NCBI RefSeq assembly: GCF_000429365.1
Contig: NZ_AUBS01000017.1
Location: forward strand, 1-64,000
From: Pseudodonghicola xiamenensis DSM 18339
Lineage (GTDB): Bacteria; Pseudomonadota; Alphaproteobacteria; Rhodobacterales; Rhodobacteraceae
Length of the DNA stretch: 64,000 nt
Direction: 5' to 3'
Notes under the pieces: generated by a model
What the model was told of the DNA's origin: nothing
Databases searched by the model: none
Seen by the model: the letters and a program-made list of their open reading frames with translations, nothing else
Translations under genes and position numbers: made by a program
Shown here: positions 16,137 to 26,942 of the stretch, piece by piece
Position numbering within the stretch: the stretch's first letter is position 1
Layout of the letters: each line of letters opens with the position of its first letter

Positions 16137-16740
16137 AGGCGATCGAGATATGTTCCTTCAGCGCCTTTTCCGCCGCTTCGGCATCGCGGGCCTCGATGGC
16201 ATCGACAATGCCTGAATGTTCGTTCTGCGCAATCTCCCCCCGCCCCTCGGCGGCCAGCGAGGTGGTCGCCATCAGCGCCATGGTGCGATGCACCAGATCG
16301 AGCTGCTGCACCAGATAGCGGTTGTGAGAGGCCAGATGAATTTGTTCGTGGAACCGCCTGTTGGCACGGGCCAACGCGGTCGGATCACCAACCAGCTTGT
16401 CGTCCTGGCGCACCATCTCGCGCAGCACGCGGATTTCCTCGTCGGTAGCATGCTGGGCCGCAAGCCCCGCCGCCAGCCCTTCCAGCTCGCGCCGGACCAC
16501 ATAAAGCTCGGCCATCTGGTTGTGATCGAGCGAAGCGACGATCAGCGACCGGCCGTCACGCTCCAGCAAAGACTGCGTCTCCAACCGCTGCAAAGCCTCG
16601 CGGATCGGGGTCCGCGACATGCCGAACCGCTCGGCCAGTTCGCTTTCCACCAGCCGGTCGCCGGGCTTGTAGACACCGACATCGATCGCCTCCAGAATTT
16701 GGGAATAAGCGTCTTTTAACTGGGGTTTAATCTCTGCCAT
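16087..16740 (-). CDS. GntR-family (FadR/FCD type) transcriptional regulator
   Basis: This is a 217-residue regulator. The winged helix (residues about 10-75) shows IDVGVYKPGDRLVESELAER, FGMSRTPIREALQRLE and LLERDGRSLIV. An all-helical FCD effector domain follows, with the metal-type histidines in RFHEQIHLASHN and NEHSGIVDAIEARDAEAAEKALKEHI. FCD regulators usually sense small carboxylic acids. No catabolic genes lie next to it, so the target cannot be inferred. It is divergent from the HAD nucleotidase gene (115 bp apart) and overlaps the glycosyltransferase 3' end tail-to-tail. Confidence 0.93.
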   Translation of the reverse strand: MAEIKPQLKDAYSQILEAIDVGVYKPGDRLVESELAERFGMSRTPIREALQRLETQSLLERDGRSLIVASLDHNQMAELYVVRRELEGLAAGLAAQHATDEEIRVLREMVRQDDKLVGDPTALARANRRFHEQIHLASHNRYLVQQLDLVHRTMALMATTSLAAEGRGEIAQNEHSGIVDAIEARDAEAAEKALKEHISIAFMTRLKQDAGKRERNR

Positions 16741-16855
16741 GCACTCGGGTCCGGATTGTGTCGGTGTCGTGCATACAGCCTGCCCGCCACGTCAATCAAG
16801 CATACCGTTGCACCGCCGCATTGCCAGCCCCGCCGCCAGAGCGTAGGACTGCGGC

Positions 16856-17500
16856 ATGGTCAAACGCGATTTCTCTCACGTCCGTCACTGGGTCTTCGAC
16901 CTCGACAATACGCTTTACCCACCGCAGGCGCGGCTGTTCGATCAGATCGAACAGCGGATGACGGCTTTCGTGATGGAGACACTCAAGCTCGACCGCGCAG
17001 CAGCGGACAAGCTGCGTCATGACTATTGGAAACAACACGGCACCACCCTGGCCGGCCTGATGCGCGAACACGATATCGACCCGCTGCCCTATCTCGAGGC
17101 GGTGCACGATATCTCTCTGGCCCATCTGGAACCGGATGCCGATCTGGCCGCCCGCATCGGCGATCTACCCGGGCGCAAGATCGTCTATACCAACGGCTCG
17201 GCGCCTTATGCGGAACGGGTGCTGGCGGCGCGCGGGCTTTCGGGCCGGTTCGATGCGATCTATGGCGTCGAACACGCGGGTTTCCGGCCCAAGCCAGACC
17301 GTGCCGCCTTCGAGACGGTCTTTGCCCGCGACGGCACCATCGCCGAGAGCGCCGCGATGTTCGAAGACGACATGCGCAACCTTGCCGCCCCGCATGAGAT
17401 GGGGATGCGCACCGTTCATGTCGCCCCCGCTGCCCAACCCGCCGCCCACATCCACCACCACACCGACGATCTGGCGGGCTTCCTGGCCAAGCTGATCTGA
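16856..17500 (+). CDS. HAD-family pyrimidine 5'-nucleotidase
   Basis: This 214-residue hydrolase is of the Sdt1/Phm8-like branch of HAD subfamily IA, which dephosphorylates pyrimidine nucleotides or related small phosphates. Motif I is VFDLDNTLYPP (residues 13-23, nucleophile Asp15 and acid Asp17). The helical cap follows. Motif II is IVYTNGSAPYAERVL, motif III GFRPKPDRAAF, and motif IV MFEDDMRNLAAPHEMGM. The ATG at 16856 fits this start. The substrate is inferred only from family. It lies upstream of the small 65-residue ORF. Confidence 0.88.
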   Translation: MVKRDFSHVRHWVFDLDNTLYPPQARLFDQIEQRMTAFVMETLKLDRAAADKLRHDYWKQHGTTLAGLMREHDIDPLPYLEAVHDISLAHLEPDADLAARIGDLPGRKIVYTNGSAPYAERVLAARGLSGRFDAIYGVEHAGFRPKPDRAAFETVFARDGTIAESAAMFEDDMRNLAAPHEMGMRTVHVAPAAQPAAHIHHHTDDLAGFLAKLI

Positions 17501-17599
17501 TCCAGGGCAGGTCTATGCGACAATTCGCGCCTTCCCTCAGCGGCGAATTCCCCTAGGTACAGGACGTTTTTCACCCCTCGCCCTCCTGAAAGGCCGCCC

Positions 17600-17797
17600 A
17601 TGTCCGCCAATTCCGACGCTCATCACGACGACCTGCCCAGCACCAAGGCCACCATCTGGATTTTCGTGGCCGTGGCCATTTTCGTCGCCCTCTGGGCCAC
17701 CGCAATCGCGTTGTTCGGAGTTCCCGGTCTCTATATTCCAGCGCTGGCACTGGTGCCGGTGGTGGGGCTGCTGATCGTACTGGTCTCACTGGGCTAA
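17600..17797 (+). CDS. Small membrane protein of unknown function
   Basis: This 65-residue protein has a short charged N-terminus (SANSDAHHDDLPSTK) and two hydrophobic segments (about 18-40 and 42-62: TIWIFVAVAIFVALWATAIALF split by GVPG, then LYIPALALVPVVGLLIVL). A CTGAAAGG ribosome-binding site precedes the ATG at 17600. It may share a transcript with the nucleotidase 99 bp upstream. I do not recognise a family. Confidence 0.65.
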   Translation: MSANSDAHHDDLPSTKATIWIFVAVAIFVALWATAIALFGVPGLYIPALALVPVVGLLIVLVSLG

Positions 17798-17880
17798 TCC
17801 CCTGACGGCGACAGGATGCCATCTGGTCTTGCCCGCGCCATCGCACTAGGGTGCGCCCGAGCAAAGGCGGAGCGAAGATC

Positions 17881-19077
17881 ATGACCGAAAGCTGCGACAT
17901 CCTGATTTCCGGCGGCGGCATCGCCGGGTTGACTGCGGCCGCGGTCTTCGGACAGGCCGGGTTCGGTGTGATCTGTGTCGACCCCACCCCACCGGTCACC
18001 GAACGCGATGCCGAAGGATCGGATCTGCGCACCACCGCGATCCTGCAACCCGGTCAGGCCCTGATGGCCGAGGCCGGACTTTGGCAGCGCCTGGCGCCCG
18101 AGGCCGCCGCGCTGCAGATCATGCGCATCGTCGATGCCGGCGGCGAACGGCCCGAGCCGCGCGTGGTGCGCGATTTCAACGCTGCCGATATCTCGGACCA
18201 GCCATTCGGCTGGAACCTGCCCAATTGGTTGCTCAGGCGGGAGCTTTCGGCGCATCTGGCCGGAATGCCCAATGTCGATTTCCGCCCTGGCACCGCCACC
18301 ACCAGCCTGTTCACCCGCACCGACCAGGCCCGCGTCGGGCTGAGTGACGGCAGCAAGATCGACACCCGGCTGGTGATCGCCGCCGACGGCCGAACCTCTC
18401 CCATGCGGCAGGCGGCGGGGATCAAGGTGCATACCACGCGTTACGGGCAAAAGGCGCTGGCCTTTGCGGTGACCCATCCGATCCCGCATGACAATGTCTC
18501 GACCGAAATTCACCGCTCCGGCGGGCCGTTCACCTTGGTGCCGCTGCCGGATTACCAGGGCCGCCCCTCCTCCGCCGTCGTGTGGATGGAACGCGGCCCC
18601 CGGGTCGAGGAACTGCGCAATCTGGAGACGGCCGCGTTCGAAGCCGCGATGACTGAACGGTCCTGCGGGATTTTCGGCCCCCTCACCCTGGCGTCGCGCC
18701 GGACGGTCTGGCCGATCATCAGCCAATGGGCCGAGCGCATGGCGGGCGAACGGGTGGCGCTGATGGCCGAAGCCTCGCATGTGGTGCCGCCGATCGGAGC
18801 GCAGGGGCTGAACATGTCGCTGGGCGATCTACGGGCACTGCGCGATCTGGCGGTGAAACGCCCCGAGGGTCTGGGCGACGCGCAGATGCTCGAGGCCTAT
18901 CACAAGGCCCGCCATACCGAGGTGATGGTACGGCTGCGCGGCATCGACCTGCTGAACCGCGCCTCGATGATCGCACCGCGGCCTCTGCGCGATCTGCGGG
19001 CCGCCGGCCTCAGCACGCTCTATTCGCTGGCCCCGGTGCGCCGGACGCTGATGCAAATGGGGCTGGGCGTTCACTGA
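17881..19077 (+). CDS. UbiH/UbiF-family FAD-dependent monooxygenase
   Basis: This 398-residue flavoprotein hydroxylates an aromatic ring, most likely a ubiquinone precursor. It has the Rossmann GGGIAGLTAAAV (residues 11-22), the R-rich RTTAIL segment, the DGRTSPMRQAAG motif near residue 170, and the FAD ribose motif. That last motif reads MAEASHVVPPIGAQGLNMSL instead of the common GDAAH form, a variant I recall in related alphaproteobacterial UbiH-like proteins. The ATG at 17881 follows AAAGGCGGAGCGAAGATC; ten extra codons upstream are in frame but unlikely. It stands alone, convergent with the Lrp pair. Which ring position it attacks cannot be told. Confidence 0.88.
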   Translation: MTESCDILISGGGIAGLTAAAVFGQAGFGVICVDPTPPVTERDAEGSDLRTTAILQPGQALMAEAGLWQRLAPEAAALQIMRIVDAGGERPEPRVVRDFNAADISDQPFGWNLPNWLLRRELSAHLAGMPNVDFRPGTATTSLFTRTDQARVGLSDGSKIDTRLVIAADGRTSPMRQAAGIKVHTTRYGQKALAFAVTHPIPHDNVSTEIHRSGGPFTLVPLPDYQGRPSSAVVWMERGPRVEELRNLETAAFEAAMTERSCGIFGPLTLASRRTVWPIISQWAERMAGERVALMAEASHVVPPIGAQGLNMSLGDLRALRDLAVKRPEGLGDAQMLEAYHKARHTEVMVRLRGIDLLNRASMIAPRPLRDLRAAGLSTLYSLAPVRRTLMQMGLGVH

Positions 19078-19101
19078 ACGCCCCCTCCTCAACCTGCCAT
19101 C

Positions 19102-19556
19102 TCAGCCGATCGGCCCCGGCCGCCGTTCCTCGCTCAGCACCACATTGGCCTCGACCTCACCGGCACCGGGCAGGGTCATGATCCGGCGCCGCAGCACCCG
19201 CTCGAAATCAGCCAGATCGCGGGCCACGACCATAAGACGGTAATCATAGCGCCCCAGCACATGCTGTACCGTCAGTACCTCGGGGATCGCCGTCACCGCG
19301 CGTTCGAAATCGGCCAGGCTGACCCGCCCGTGGGTGGCCAGCTTGATGCCTAGGAACACGGTTACTCCGAACCCCAGCGCCTCGCGGTCCAGATCCAGCC
19401 GACGGCCCTTGATCACCCCCGCCTCCTGCAACCGCCGGACCCGACGCCATGCCGCAGGCTGGCTGATCCCCAGCCGCCGCCCCAGTTCCGCCGTCTTCAC
19501 AGTGGCATCCTGTTGAAGCGCCCGCAGAATGGCGCGGTCGATGTCATCCAGGTCGA

Positions 19557-19560
<4 letters not shown>
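19102..19560 (-). CDS. Lrp/AsnC-family transcriptional regulator (second of overlapping pair)
   Basis: This 152-residue regulator has the N-terminal HTH (LDDIDRAILRALQQDATVKTA, GRRLGISQPAAWRRVRRLQEAGV) and the C-terminal RAM/AsnC ligand domain (VTVFLGIKL, YDYRLMVVARDLADFERVLRR). It starts with GTG at 19560. Four bases (GTGA) overlap the stop of the preceding lrp-like gene, so the two are translationally coupled. Paired, overlapping Lrp genes suggest hetero-oligomers or shared control of the divergent ilvC, but this is inference. Confidence 0.92.
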
Positions 19561-21168
<1,608 letters not shown>

Positions 21169-21226
21169 CCCTCAAGCGATCCGCTTTCGCGGAACCGCCT
21201 TTTCGATCCCCTGACAGGATCGCCAG

Positions 21227-21253
21227 CAGGCGGGCCAAATGGCCCGCCTGTTT
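21227..21253 (+). terminator. Rho-independent terminator after ilvC
   Basis: CAGGCGGGCC (21227-21236), loop AAAT, GGCCCGCCTG (21241-21250), then TTTCCCG. Confidence 0.85.
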
Positions 21254-21416
21254 CCCGTTCCGGGACGAGCCATGCAGTTTTTGCAATACCGCTACCCGAA
21301 ACTATCCATAGCCGCCGCCCGCCTTTCCTCTCCTCCGGCAAAGGCGTAACGCGAGTTCTGCAACAAAGCCGTCCTCCCCACGGCAAAAAACGAAACAAAA
21401 TTACAAATTCGGAACC

Positions 21417-22718
21417 ATGTCTGACACATCTCTCGCATCTGCCGATACCTCGGTCGTGAGCGTGCCGCCGAACGCCCCGCACAAGGTGCTTCTGGCCAGC
21501 CTGATCGGCACCACAATCGAATTCTTCGACTTCTACTCCTACGCTATCGCCGCGGTTCTGGTCTTCCCAGCCCTGTTCTTCCCCGGGCAGGATCCGATGA
21601 CCGCGCTGCTGGCCTCTTTCGCCACCTTCTCGATCGCCTTCTTCGCACGCCCCTTCGGCGCTGTCGTCTTCGGCCATTTCGGCGACCGCATCGGCCGCAA
21701 GGCCACGCTTGTCGCCGCCCTGCTGACCATGGGCATCTCGACCGTCATCATCGGCATCCTGCCGACCTATGCGCAGATCGGCGTCTATGCGCCGCTGCTG
21801 CTGGCGCTCTGCCGTTTCGGTCAGGGCTTCGGGCTTGGCGGCGAATGGGGCGGCGCCGTGCTGATGGCGACCGAGAACGCGCCCGAAGGCAAACGGAGCT
21901 GGTACGGCATGTTCCCGCAATTGGGCGCACCGGTCGGGCTGTTCATCTCTTCCGGCTTCTACTGGATCATGCTGCATGTGATCAGCGAAGAGGACTTCCT
22001 GACCTGGGGCTGGCGGCTGCCCTTCGTTGCCTCGATCCTGCTGATCGCTCTCGGCCTCTGGGTGCGGTTGACGATCTCCGAGACGCCGGAATTCGCCAAG
22101 GCCATCGAAAAGGAAGAGCGTGTCGCCGTGCCGGTGGCAGAAGTCTTCAAATCCCACAAACGCAGCCTGGTGCTGGGGACCTTCGTCGCCCTGGTGACCT
22201 TCGTTCTGTTCTACATCTGCTCGGCCTGGCTGCTGTCCTATAACGTCAAGGTCATCAAGATCCCATTCCTCGACGCGCTGAAGATCCAGATCTATGGCTC
22301 GATCGTCTTCGGGATCGCCATCGTGATTGCCGGCAAGCTGGCCGACATGACCGGGCGCTTCAAGTTCCTGATCTGGGTCACCGCCTTGATCGGCCTGTTC
22401 TCCTTCGCACTGGCGCCGTTGATGTCGACCGGTGGTGAAGGCGGCATTTATATCTTCGTCACCATCGGCATGTTCCTGATGGGGATGACCTATGGCGTGA
22501 TCGGCGCGGCCCTGGCGGCCCCCTTCCCGACCCGGGTGCGCTATACCGGCTCGTCGCTGACCTTCAACTTCGCCGGCATCTTCGGCGCCTCGCTGGCACC
22601 CTATGCGGCGACCTGGCTGCAGACCAATTATGGCATGGCCTATGTCGGCTATTACCTGCTGGCAGCCGCGGCAATCACGCTGCTTTGCATCCTTGCCATG
22701 GGACGTGAAAAAGTCTGA
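21417..22718 (+). CDS. MFS transporter of the metabolite:H+ symporter (MHS) family
   Basis: This 433-residue inner-membrane protein has twelve predicted spans. It shows the MHS hallmarks: LIGTTIEFFDFYSYAIAAVLVFP in the first span, FGHFGDRIGRKATLV in the loop between spans 2 and 3, and FGQGFGLGGEWGGAVLMATE in spans 4-5. Relatives such as ProP, KgtP and ShiA take up osmolytes, 2-oxoglutarate or other organic acids with protons. The substrate is not predictable here. It lies between two terminators, so it is a single-gene unit. Confidence 0.92.
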   Translation: MSDTSLASADTSVVSVPPNAPHKVLLASLIGTTIEFFDFYSYAIAAVLVFPALFFPGQDPMTALLASFATFSIAFFARPFGAVVFGHFGDRIGRKATLVAALLTMGISTVIIGILPTYAQIGVYAPLLLALCRFGQGFGLGGEWGGAVLMATENAPEGKRSWYGMFPQLGAPVGLFISSGFYWIMLHVISEEDFLTWGWRLPFVASILLIALGLWVRLTISETPEFAKAIEKEERVAVPVAEVFKSHKRSLVLGTFVALVTFVLFYICSAWLLSYNVKVIKIPFLDALKIQIYGSIVFGIAIVIAGKLADMTGRFKFLIWVTALIGLFSFALAPLMSTGGEGGIYIFVTIGMFLMGMTYGVIGAALAAPFPTRVRYTGSSLTFNFAGIFGASLAPYAATWLQTNYGMAYVGYYLLAAAAITLLCILAMGREKV

Positions 22719-22739
22719 TCACGATCCGATCCCAGACTT

Positions 22740-22768
22740 AAAGGGGCGCCCCAGCGGGCGCCCCTTTT
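22740..22768 (+). terminator. Rho-independent terminator after the MHS transporter gene
   Basis: AAGGGGCGCCC pairs with GGGCGCCCCTT around a CAGC loop, followed by TTTTG. Confidence 0.9.
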
Positions 22769-22844
22769 GTTTGCCCCGGCTGCACAGTCAGGACTGCGGC
22801 ACCGCACATTGTAATACCATAACACCCTCCCCACCTCTGCCCCC

Positions 22845-23411
22845 ATGATGACCCAAAGCATCGAAACCAGAGAGGGCCTGCCGCAAGAAATGACAGCCCT
22901 CCTTCGGTATTATCCGCGCGACAGCTGGCCGGATCACCCGAATTTCGCCGCCTCCATCGCCAATTGGATGGGGGCCCATGCAACCTTCCGCGCCTTGGGC
23001 GAGATGATCGTCGAGGATACGGAACGCTTTCTGGACAAGGAGATGGAACAGGATCTGTATCTGCACCGCATCGGGCGACACGGCAATGCACTGGTGCACA
23101 GCCTGCACGGCCACCACACCTGGGAGGATCGCAAGTTCTTCCCGGAACTGGAGGCCGCCGACCGGCGCTTTGCCTCCGGGCTGGAGATGCTGGAGGGTGA
23201 TCACGTCGGCCTCGATGGGGTGCTCGACAGCTTCACCCGCGCCGGCAACCGGATGATCCAGCTTGAAGTGCTCGATCCGTCGCAATTGCGCGACGAGGCC
23301 GGGGAGGTCCTGAAAAAGGGCGGCACGATCCGCCGGTTTCTCGACCGTCACCTGACGGATGAAGAGGATCTGGTGGTGCCGATCCTGCTGCATCACCGGC
23401 TGCGGGGCTGA
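22845..23411 (+). CDS. Hemerythrin-like HHE cation-binding protein
   Basis: This 188-residue soluble four-helix protein is expected to bind a di-iron centre. Ligand-type residues are in HATFRALGEMI (about residue 44), HSLHGHHTWEDRKFFPEL (about 83-100), LEGDHVGLDGVL and FLDRHLTDEEDLVVPILLHH. Such proteins act as oxygen, NO or iron sensors or stores in the cytosol. Two adjacent ATG codons (22845, 22848) could each be the start. It lies behind a terminator and converges with glmM, so it has its own promoter; no FNR box was seen. Confidence 0.85.
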   Translation: MMTQSIETREGLPQEMTALLRYYPRDSWPDHPNFAASIANWMGAHATFRALGEMIVEDTERFLDKEMEQDLYLHRIGRHGNALVHSLHGHHTWEDRKFFPELEAADRRFASGLEMLEGDHVGLDGVLDSFTRAGNRMIQLEVLDPSQLRDEAGEVLKKGGTIRRFLDRHLTDEEDLVVPILLHHRLRG

Positions 23412-23452
23412 GAGCGGCCTGGCCGTCATCCACATTCAAATACACAGGACAA

Positions 23453-23482
23453 CCCCCGGGGTTCTAAATGAATCCCCGGGGG
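23453..23482. terminator. Hairpin between convergent hemerythrin and glmM genes
   Basis: CCCCCGGGGTTC (23453-23464), loop TAAAT, and GAATCCCCGGGGG form a long stem with one bulge. On the plus strand it is followed by GTTCGTTTT. It probably serves both genes. Confidence 0.7.
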
Positions 23483-23522
23483 CGTGTTCGTTTTAGACAA
23501 GCAATTTCCGCCGCCGGGAAAT

Positions 23523-24875
23523 TCAGGCGGCAACCACCGAGGTCACCGCCGCGACGACATTGTCAACGGTCCGGGCCAGCAGCACTGCGTCTTCGCATTC
23601 GGCCATCACCCGGATCAAGGGTTCGGTGCCCGACTTGCGGATCAGCAAGCGGCCCTGCCCCAGCAACGCCGCCTCGGCCGCCGCGATGGCGTCCTGCACG
23701 CTGGTCTCTTCCAGCGGCGTCTCCCCGGCGGTGAAGCGGACGTTCTTCAGAAGCTGCGGCACCGGGGTGAACTGCTGTGCCAGATCGCTGGCCCGACGCC
23801 CGGAACGCACCATCTCGGCCAGGAAATGCAGCCCGGCCATCAGCCCGTCGCCGGTGGTCGCGTGATCGGTCATCACGATATGGCCCGACTGCTCCCCGCC
23901 CAGATTGAAACCGCCGGCGCGCATCCGTTCGACGACATAGCGATCGCCGACCCCGGTACGCTCCAGCCCGATGCCCTTGCCGGCCAGAAACCGTTCGAGG
24001 CCAAGGTTCGACATCACCGTCGCCACCAGCGCGCCGCCGGTCAGCAGGCCTTCCTCGGCCCAGCGGGCCGCCAGCAGCGCCATCAGCTGATCGCCATCGG
24101 CCACCCGGCCCTTTTCGTCGATCAGGATCACCCGGTCGGCATCACCATCCAGGCAGATACCCACATCTGCCCCATGTGCCACCACGGTTTCGGCGGCGAT
24201 CTGCGGCTGGGTCGAGCCGCAGCCCTTGTTGATGTTCTTGCCGTCCGGGCTGACCCCGACCGGCACCACATCAGCGCCCAGTTCCCACAGGATTTCCGGT
24301 GCCGCGCGATAGGCCGCCCCATTGGCGCAGTCGATCACCACCTTCAGCCCGTCGAGCCGCAGGTCGCGCGGCAGCGAGGATTTGACCCGCTCACCATAGC
24401 GAAACCGCGCGTCGTCGATCCGCTTGGCCCGGCCGATATTGCCGGCCTGCGCCGGCTCCACCCCGGCCTCGATCAGCGTCTCGATCTCGATCTCCGCCTG
24501 ATCCGACAGCTTGAAGCCGTCGGGGCCGAAGAACTTGATACCATTATCCTCGGCCGGGTTGTGGCTGGCCGAGATCATCACCCCCAGATCGGCGCGCATC
24601 GACCGGGTCATCAACCCGACGCAAGGCGTCGGCACCGGCCCCAGCAGCAGCACATTCATGCCGGTCGAGGTCAGCCCGGCGGTGAGTGCGTTTTCGAACA
24701 TATAGCCCGACAGGCGGGTGTCCTTGCCGATCACCACCCGATGCGCGCTGCCGCGATCCCGGCGGAAATACCGCCCCGCCGCCGCCCCGATCCTGAGCGC
24801 CATGTCGGCGGTCATCGGATAGCTATTGGCCTTGCCCCGAACGCCGTCGGTTCCAAACAGTTTTCTTACTGACAT
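23523..24875 (-). CDS. glmM: Phosphoglucosamine mutase
   Basis: GlmM converts glucosamine-6-phosphate to glucosamine-1-phosphate for UDP-GlcNAc, peptidoglycan and LPS. The 450-residue protein has [10 protein letters not shown] at the start, the phosphoserine loop [16 protein letters not shown] (serine near residue 104), the Mg loop CLDGDADRV, the sugar loop GGEQSGHI and the phosphate-binding [12 protein letters not shown]. The ATG at 24875 was chosen for the family start MSVRKLFG. It is 11 bp after folP, last in a folB-folP-glmM operon, an order also common in other proteobacteria (folP-glmM). Confidence 0.97.
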   Translation of the reverse strand: MSVRKLFGTDGVRGKANSYPMTADMALRIGAAAGRYFRRDRGSAHRVVIGKDTRLSGYMFENALTAGLTSTGMNVLLLGPVPTPCVGLMTRSMRADLGVMISASHNPAEDNGIKFFGPDGFKLSDQAEIEIETLIEAGVEPAQAGNIGRAKRIDDARFRYGERVKSSLPRDLRLDGLKVVIDCANGAAYRAAPEILWELGADVVPVGVSPDGKNINKGCGSTQPQIAAETVVAHGADVGICLDGDADRVILIDEKGRVADGDQLMALLAARWAEEGLLTGGALVATVMSNLGLERFLAGKGIGLERTGVGDRYVVERMRAGGFNLGGEQSGHIVMTDHATTGDGLMAGLHFLAEMVRSGRRASDLAQQFTPVPQLLKNVRFTAGETPLEETSVQDAIAAAEAALLGQGRLLIRKSGTEPLIRVMAECEDAVLLARTVDNVVAAVTSVVAA

Positions 24876-24886
24876 CTTCCGTCCCG

Positions 24887-25888
24887 TTATCCCCGCGCCG
24901 CCTGCCATAGCCGCAGCGCCTGCGCCGTCTCGGCCACATCATGCACCCGCAGGATTTGCACACCCTGCGCCAGGCCGGCAAGCCCCACCGCGATCGACCC
25001 CGGCGCCCGCGCCTCGGCACGCGGCTCCTGGCCGATAGTGCCGATGAAGCCCTTGCGCGAGACCCCCAGCAGGATCGGGCAACCCAGCCCGTGGAACAGC
25101 GCCAGCCCGCGCAACAGCGCCAGGTTATGCTCCCGCGTCTTGCCGAAACCGATGCCGGGATCGGTCACGATCAGCTCGCGCGCAAGCCCCGCAGCCTCAA
25201 GCGTGGCGATGCGGTCGGCCAGAAAGTCATAGACATCCAGCAGCACGTCGTCATAGCGCGGGTCCCGCTGCATCGTCTCCGGTTCGCCCTGCGAATGCAT
25301 CAGACAGACCGGTGCCGACCGCGCCACGCAAAGCGGCGCCAGCGCCGCATCGAAGGTAAAGCCCGCCACATCGTTGACCAGATCGGCGCCGGCGTCCAAC
25401 GCCGCCTGCGCCACCGGAGCCTTGCGGGTGTCGATCGAGATCGGCACAGTGCTGATCGCGCGAATGGCCGCGATCACCGGGGCAGTGCGGGCGATTTCCT
25501 CGTCCACCAGCACCTCGACCGACCCCGGACGGGTGGATTCCCCGCCGATGTCGATCATATCCACTCCGGCCTCGATCATCGCCCGGGCATGGGCCAGCGC
25601 CTGTTCCGGCGCGTTGTGGCGGCCGCCGTCGGAAAAGCTGTCGGGGGTGGTGTTCAGAATGCCCATGATCCGCGGCGCATCCATCGCCATCCCGGCGATA
25701 TCGACACGCCGCGCGACCAGCGGTTCAAGCTGGTGATCTGGCACCTCCTCCACCGGGATCACCTGCGGCGCCTGCCCGCGCGCCAGCGCCTCGACATGGG
25801 TGAACCACAGCGGACCACCGGCCAGAGGCAGCGCATCATCCGGGCGCGCGGTCCCATGCTGAACCAGCGGACGATAATAGAAGGTCAT
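24887..25888 (-). CDS. folP: Dihydropteroate synthase
   Basis: FolP joins p-aminobenzoate to dihydropterin pyrophosphate in folate synthesis and is the sulfonamide target. The 333-residue TIM-barrel has [61 protein letters not shown] and GVSRKGFIG. It is about 60 residues longer than the usual 270-280 because of an N-terminal stretch ([12 protein letters not shown]...[10 protein letters not shown]) before the barrel, seen in other Rhodobacteraceae. The start ATG overlaps the folB-fusion stop by four bases (25885-25888), so translation is coupled. Confidence 0.96.
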   Translation of the reverse strand: MTFYYRPLVQHGTARPDDALPLAGGPLWFTHVEALARGQAPQVIPVEEVPDHQLEPLVARRVDIAGMAMDAPRIMGILNTTPDSFSDGGRHNAPEQALAHARAMIEAGVDMIDIGGESTRPGSVEVLVDEEIARTAPVIAAIRAISTVPISIDTRKAPVAQAALDAGADLVNDVAGFTFDAALAPLCVARSAPVCLMHSQGEPETMQRDPRYDDVLLDVYDFLADRIATLEAAGLARELIVTDPGIGFGKTREHNLALLRGLALFHGLGCPILLGVSRKGFIGTIGQEPRAEARAPGSIAVGLAGLAQGVQILRVHDVAETAQALRLWQAARG

Positions 25889-26814
25889 AGCGTCACCTGA
25901 TCGACCGAGACCGCCCGCAGCGGCACGCCTGCCCCAGCCGGAAGCTCCGCCCCGATCACCAACATCTCGCCGGCGGCGAAGGTCGAGGCGAACCAGGCCG
26001 CCAGCGCCACCGCATCCGCGGGCTGGGCCGAGGGGCCGTCCACCGCATCGAGGACGATCTTCGAGGGCGCCCAGACGCTGACCTGGCCGTGCCGCATCGC
26101 CCAATCAAGCTCGGTCCGGGTCGACACCACCACGCAACGCGGATCGCGCGCGGCCAGCACCCAGGCATTCTGTTCGATCGCCAGCAGGTCGATCCGTCGC
26201 TGGGTCATCCGATGATGACTTTGCGGTGCCGGCAAATCGGGGGCGCCGACGCACAGCAGCAAGGGCCGATGGCGCGCCTGGAGCTGATCCAGCCAGCCAG
26301 ACAGGTTCTGCGAAGCGATGGCCGCATTCGACAGATACACCAACCGCGGATGCGGTCTGTCACCCTCCTGCGGGACCAGCGGACCATGGGCAAGCTGATC
26401 GCGGGCGCGAACGATTTCCACCCCAAGCGCCCCCGGGCCTCGATCCAGCTTTTCGATCCGGACAAAGACCCGAACCGCCTGGGGTTCAAGCAAAATCCGA
26501 TCGGCGATCCGTTCGGCCAGGGTTTCAAGAAGATTGAGCCGCTCTTCGCTCAGCTCGTGTTCGATCGCCTCGGTCACCTTGTCATAGGACAGGATGCGAT
26601 CGACATCGTCGTCGATCTCCGCCGTCAGCGGCTCCACTTCGACCACGACATTGAAGGACACCCGCTGCGTGGTGCCTCGTTCGGACTGAAAGGCACCGAT
26701 TTCGACCTCGACCACGTGATTGCGCACCGAAATTCGGTCCAACGGCGCTTGCGACGCTGTCGCCTCCGCCCGGTCCAAGGGATGCGCGAAGGCGAGACGG
26801 GTTTCAGTGCTCAT
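25885..26814 (-). CDS. Dihydroneopterin aldolase (FolB) with C-terminal amino-acid-kinase-like extension
   Basis: The N-terminal part (about residues 25-138) is a FolB domain: RISVRNHVVEVEIGAFQSERG with the catalytic Glu45, SYDKVTEAIEHEL, NLLETLAERIADRIL, and VFVRIEKLDRG with Lys122. FolB converts dihydroneopterin to the hydroxymethyl pterin used by folK/folP. FolB alone is about 120 residues; this protein has 309. The extra 150 residues (RLVYLSNAAIASQNLSGWL, LLLCVGAPDLPAP, RRIDLLAIEQNAWVLAA, PADAVALAAWFASTFAAGEM) look like a reduced amino-acid-kinase fold, with the ADAVALAAW segment like the TSDSLAAWLA of that family. The kinase nucleotide glycines are not evident. It overlaps folP by four bases and heads the operon. 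The C-terminal assignment is tentative. Confidence 0.8.
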   Translation of the reverse strand: MSTETRLAFAHPLDRAEATASQAPLDRISVRNHVVEVEIGAFQSERGTTQRVSFNVVVEVEPLTAEIDDDVDRILSYDKVTEAIEHELSEERLNLLETLAERIADRILLEPQAVRVFVRIEKLDRGPGALGVEIVRARDQLAHGPLVPQEGDRPHPRLVYLSNAAIASQNLSGWLDQLQARHRPLLLCVGAPDLPAPQSHHRMTQRRIDLLAIEQNAWVLAARDPRCVVVSTRTELDWAMRHGQVSVWAPSKIVLDAVDGPSAQPADAVALAAWFASTFAAGEMLVIGAELPAGAGVPLRAVSVDQVTL

Positions 26815-26942
26815 GAGCTGAGGCCTTTGGTATAGGGTCGTGGTCCAGCGCAGACTTACGCTGGCGCCGCCCTTCTAACAGGCCCATCCGCGTCGCACCA
26901 GCGACGGAAAGCGTCGCCCCGGCCTGCCGCTGGCCTTTCGGC

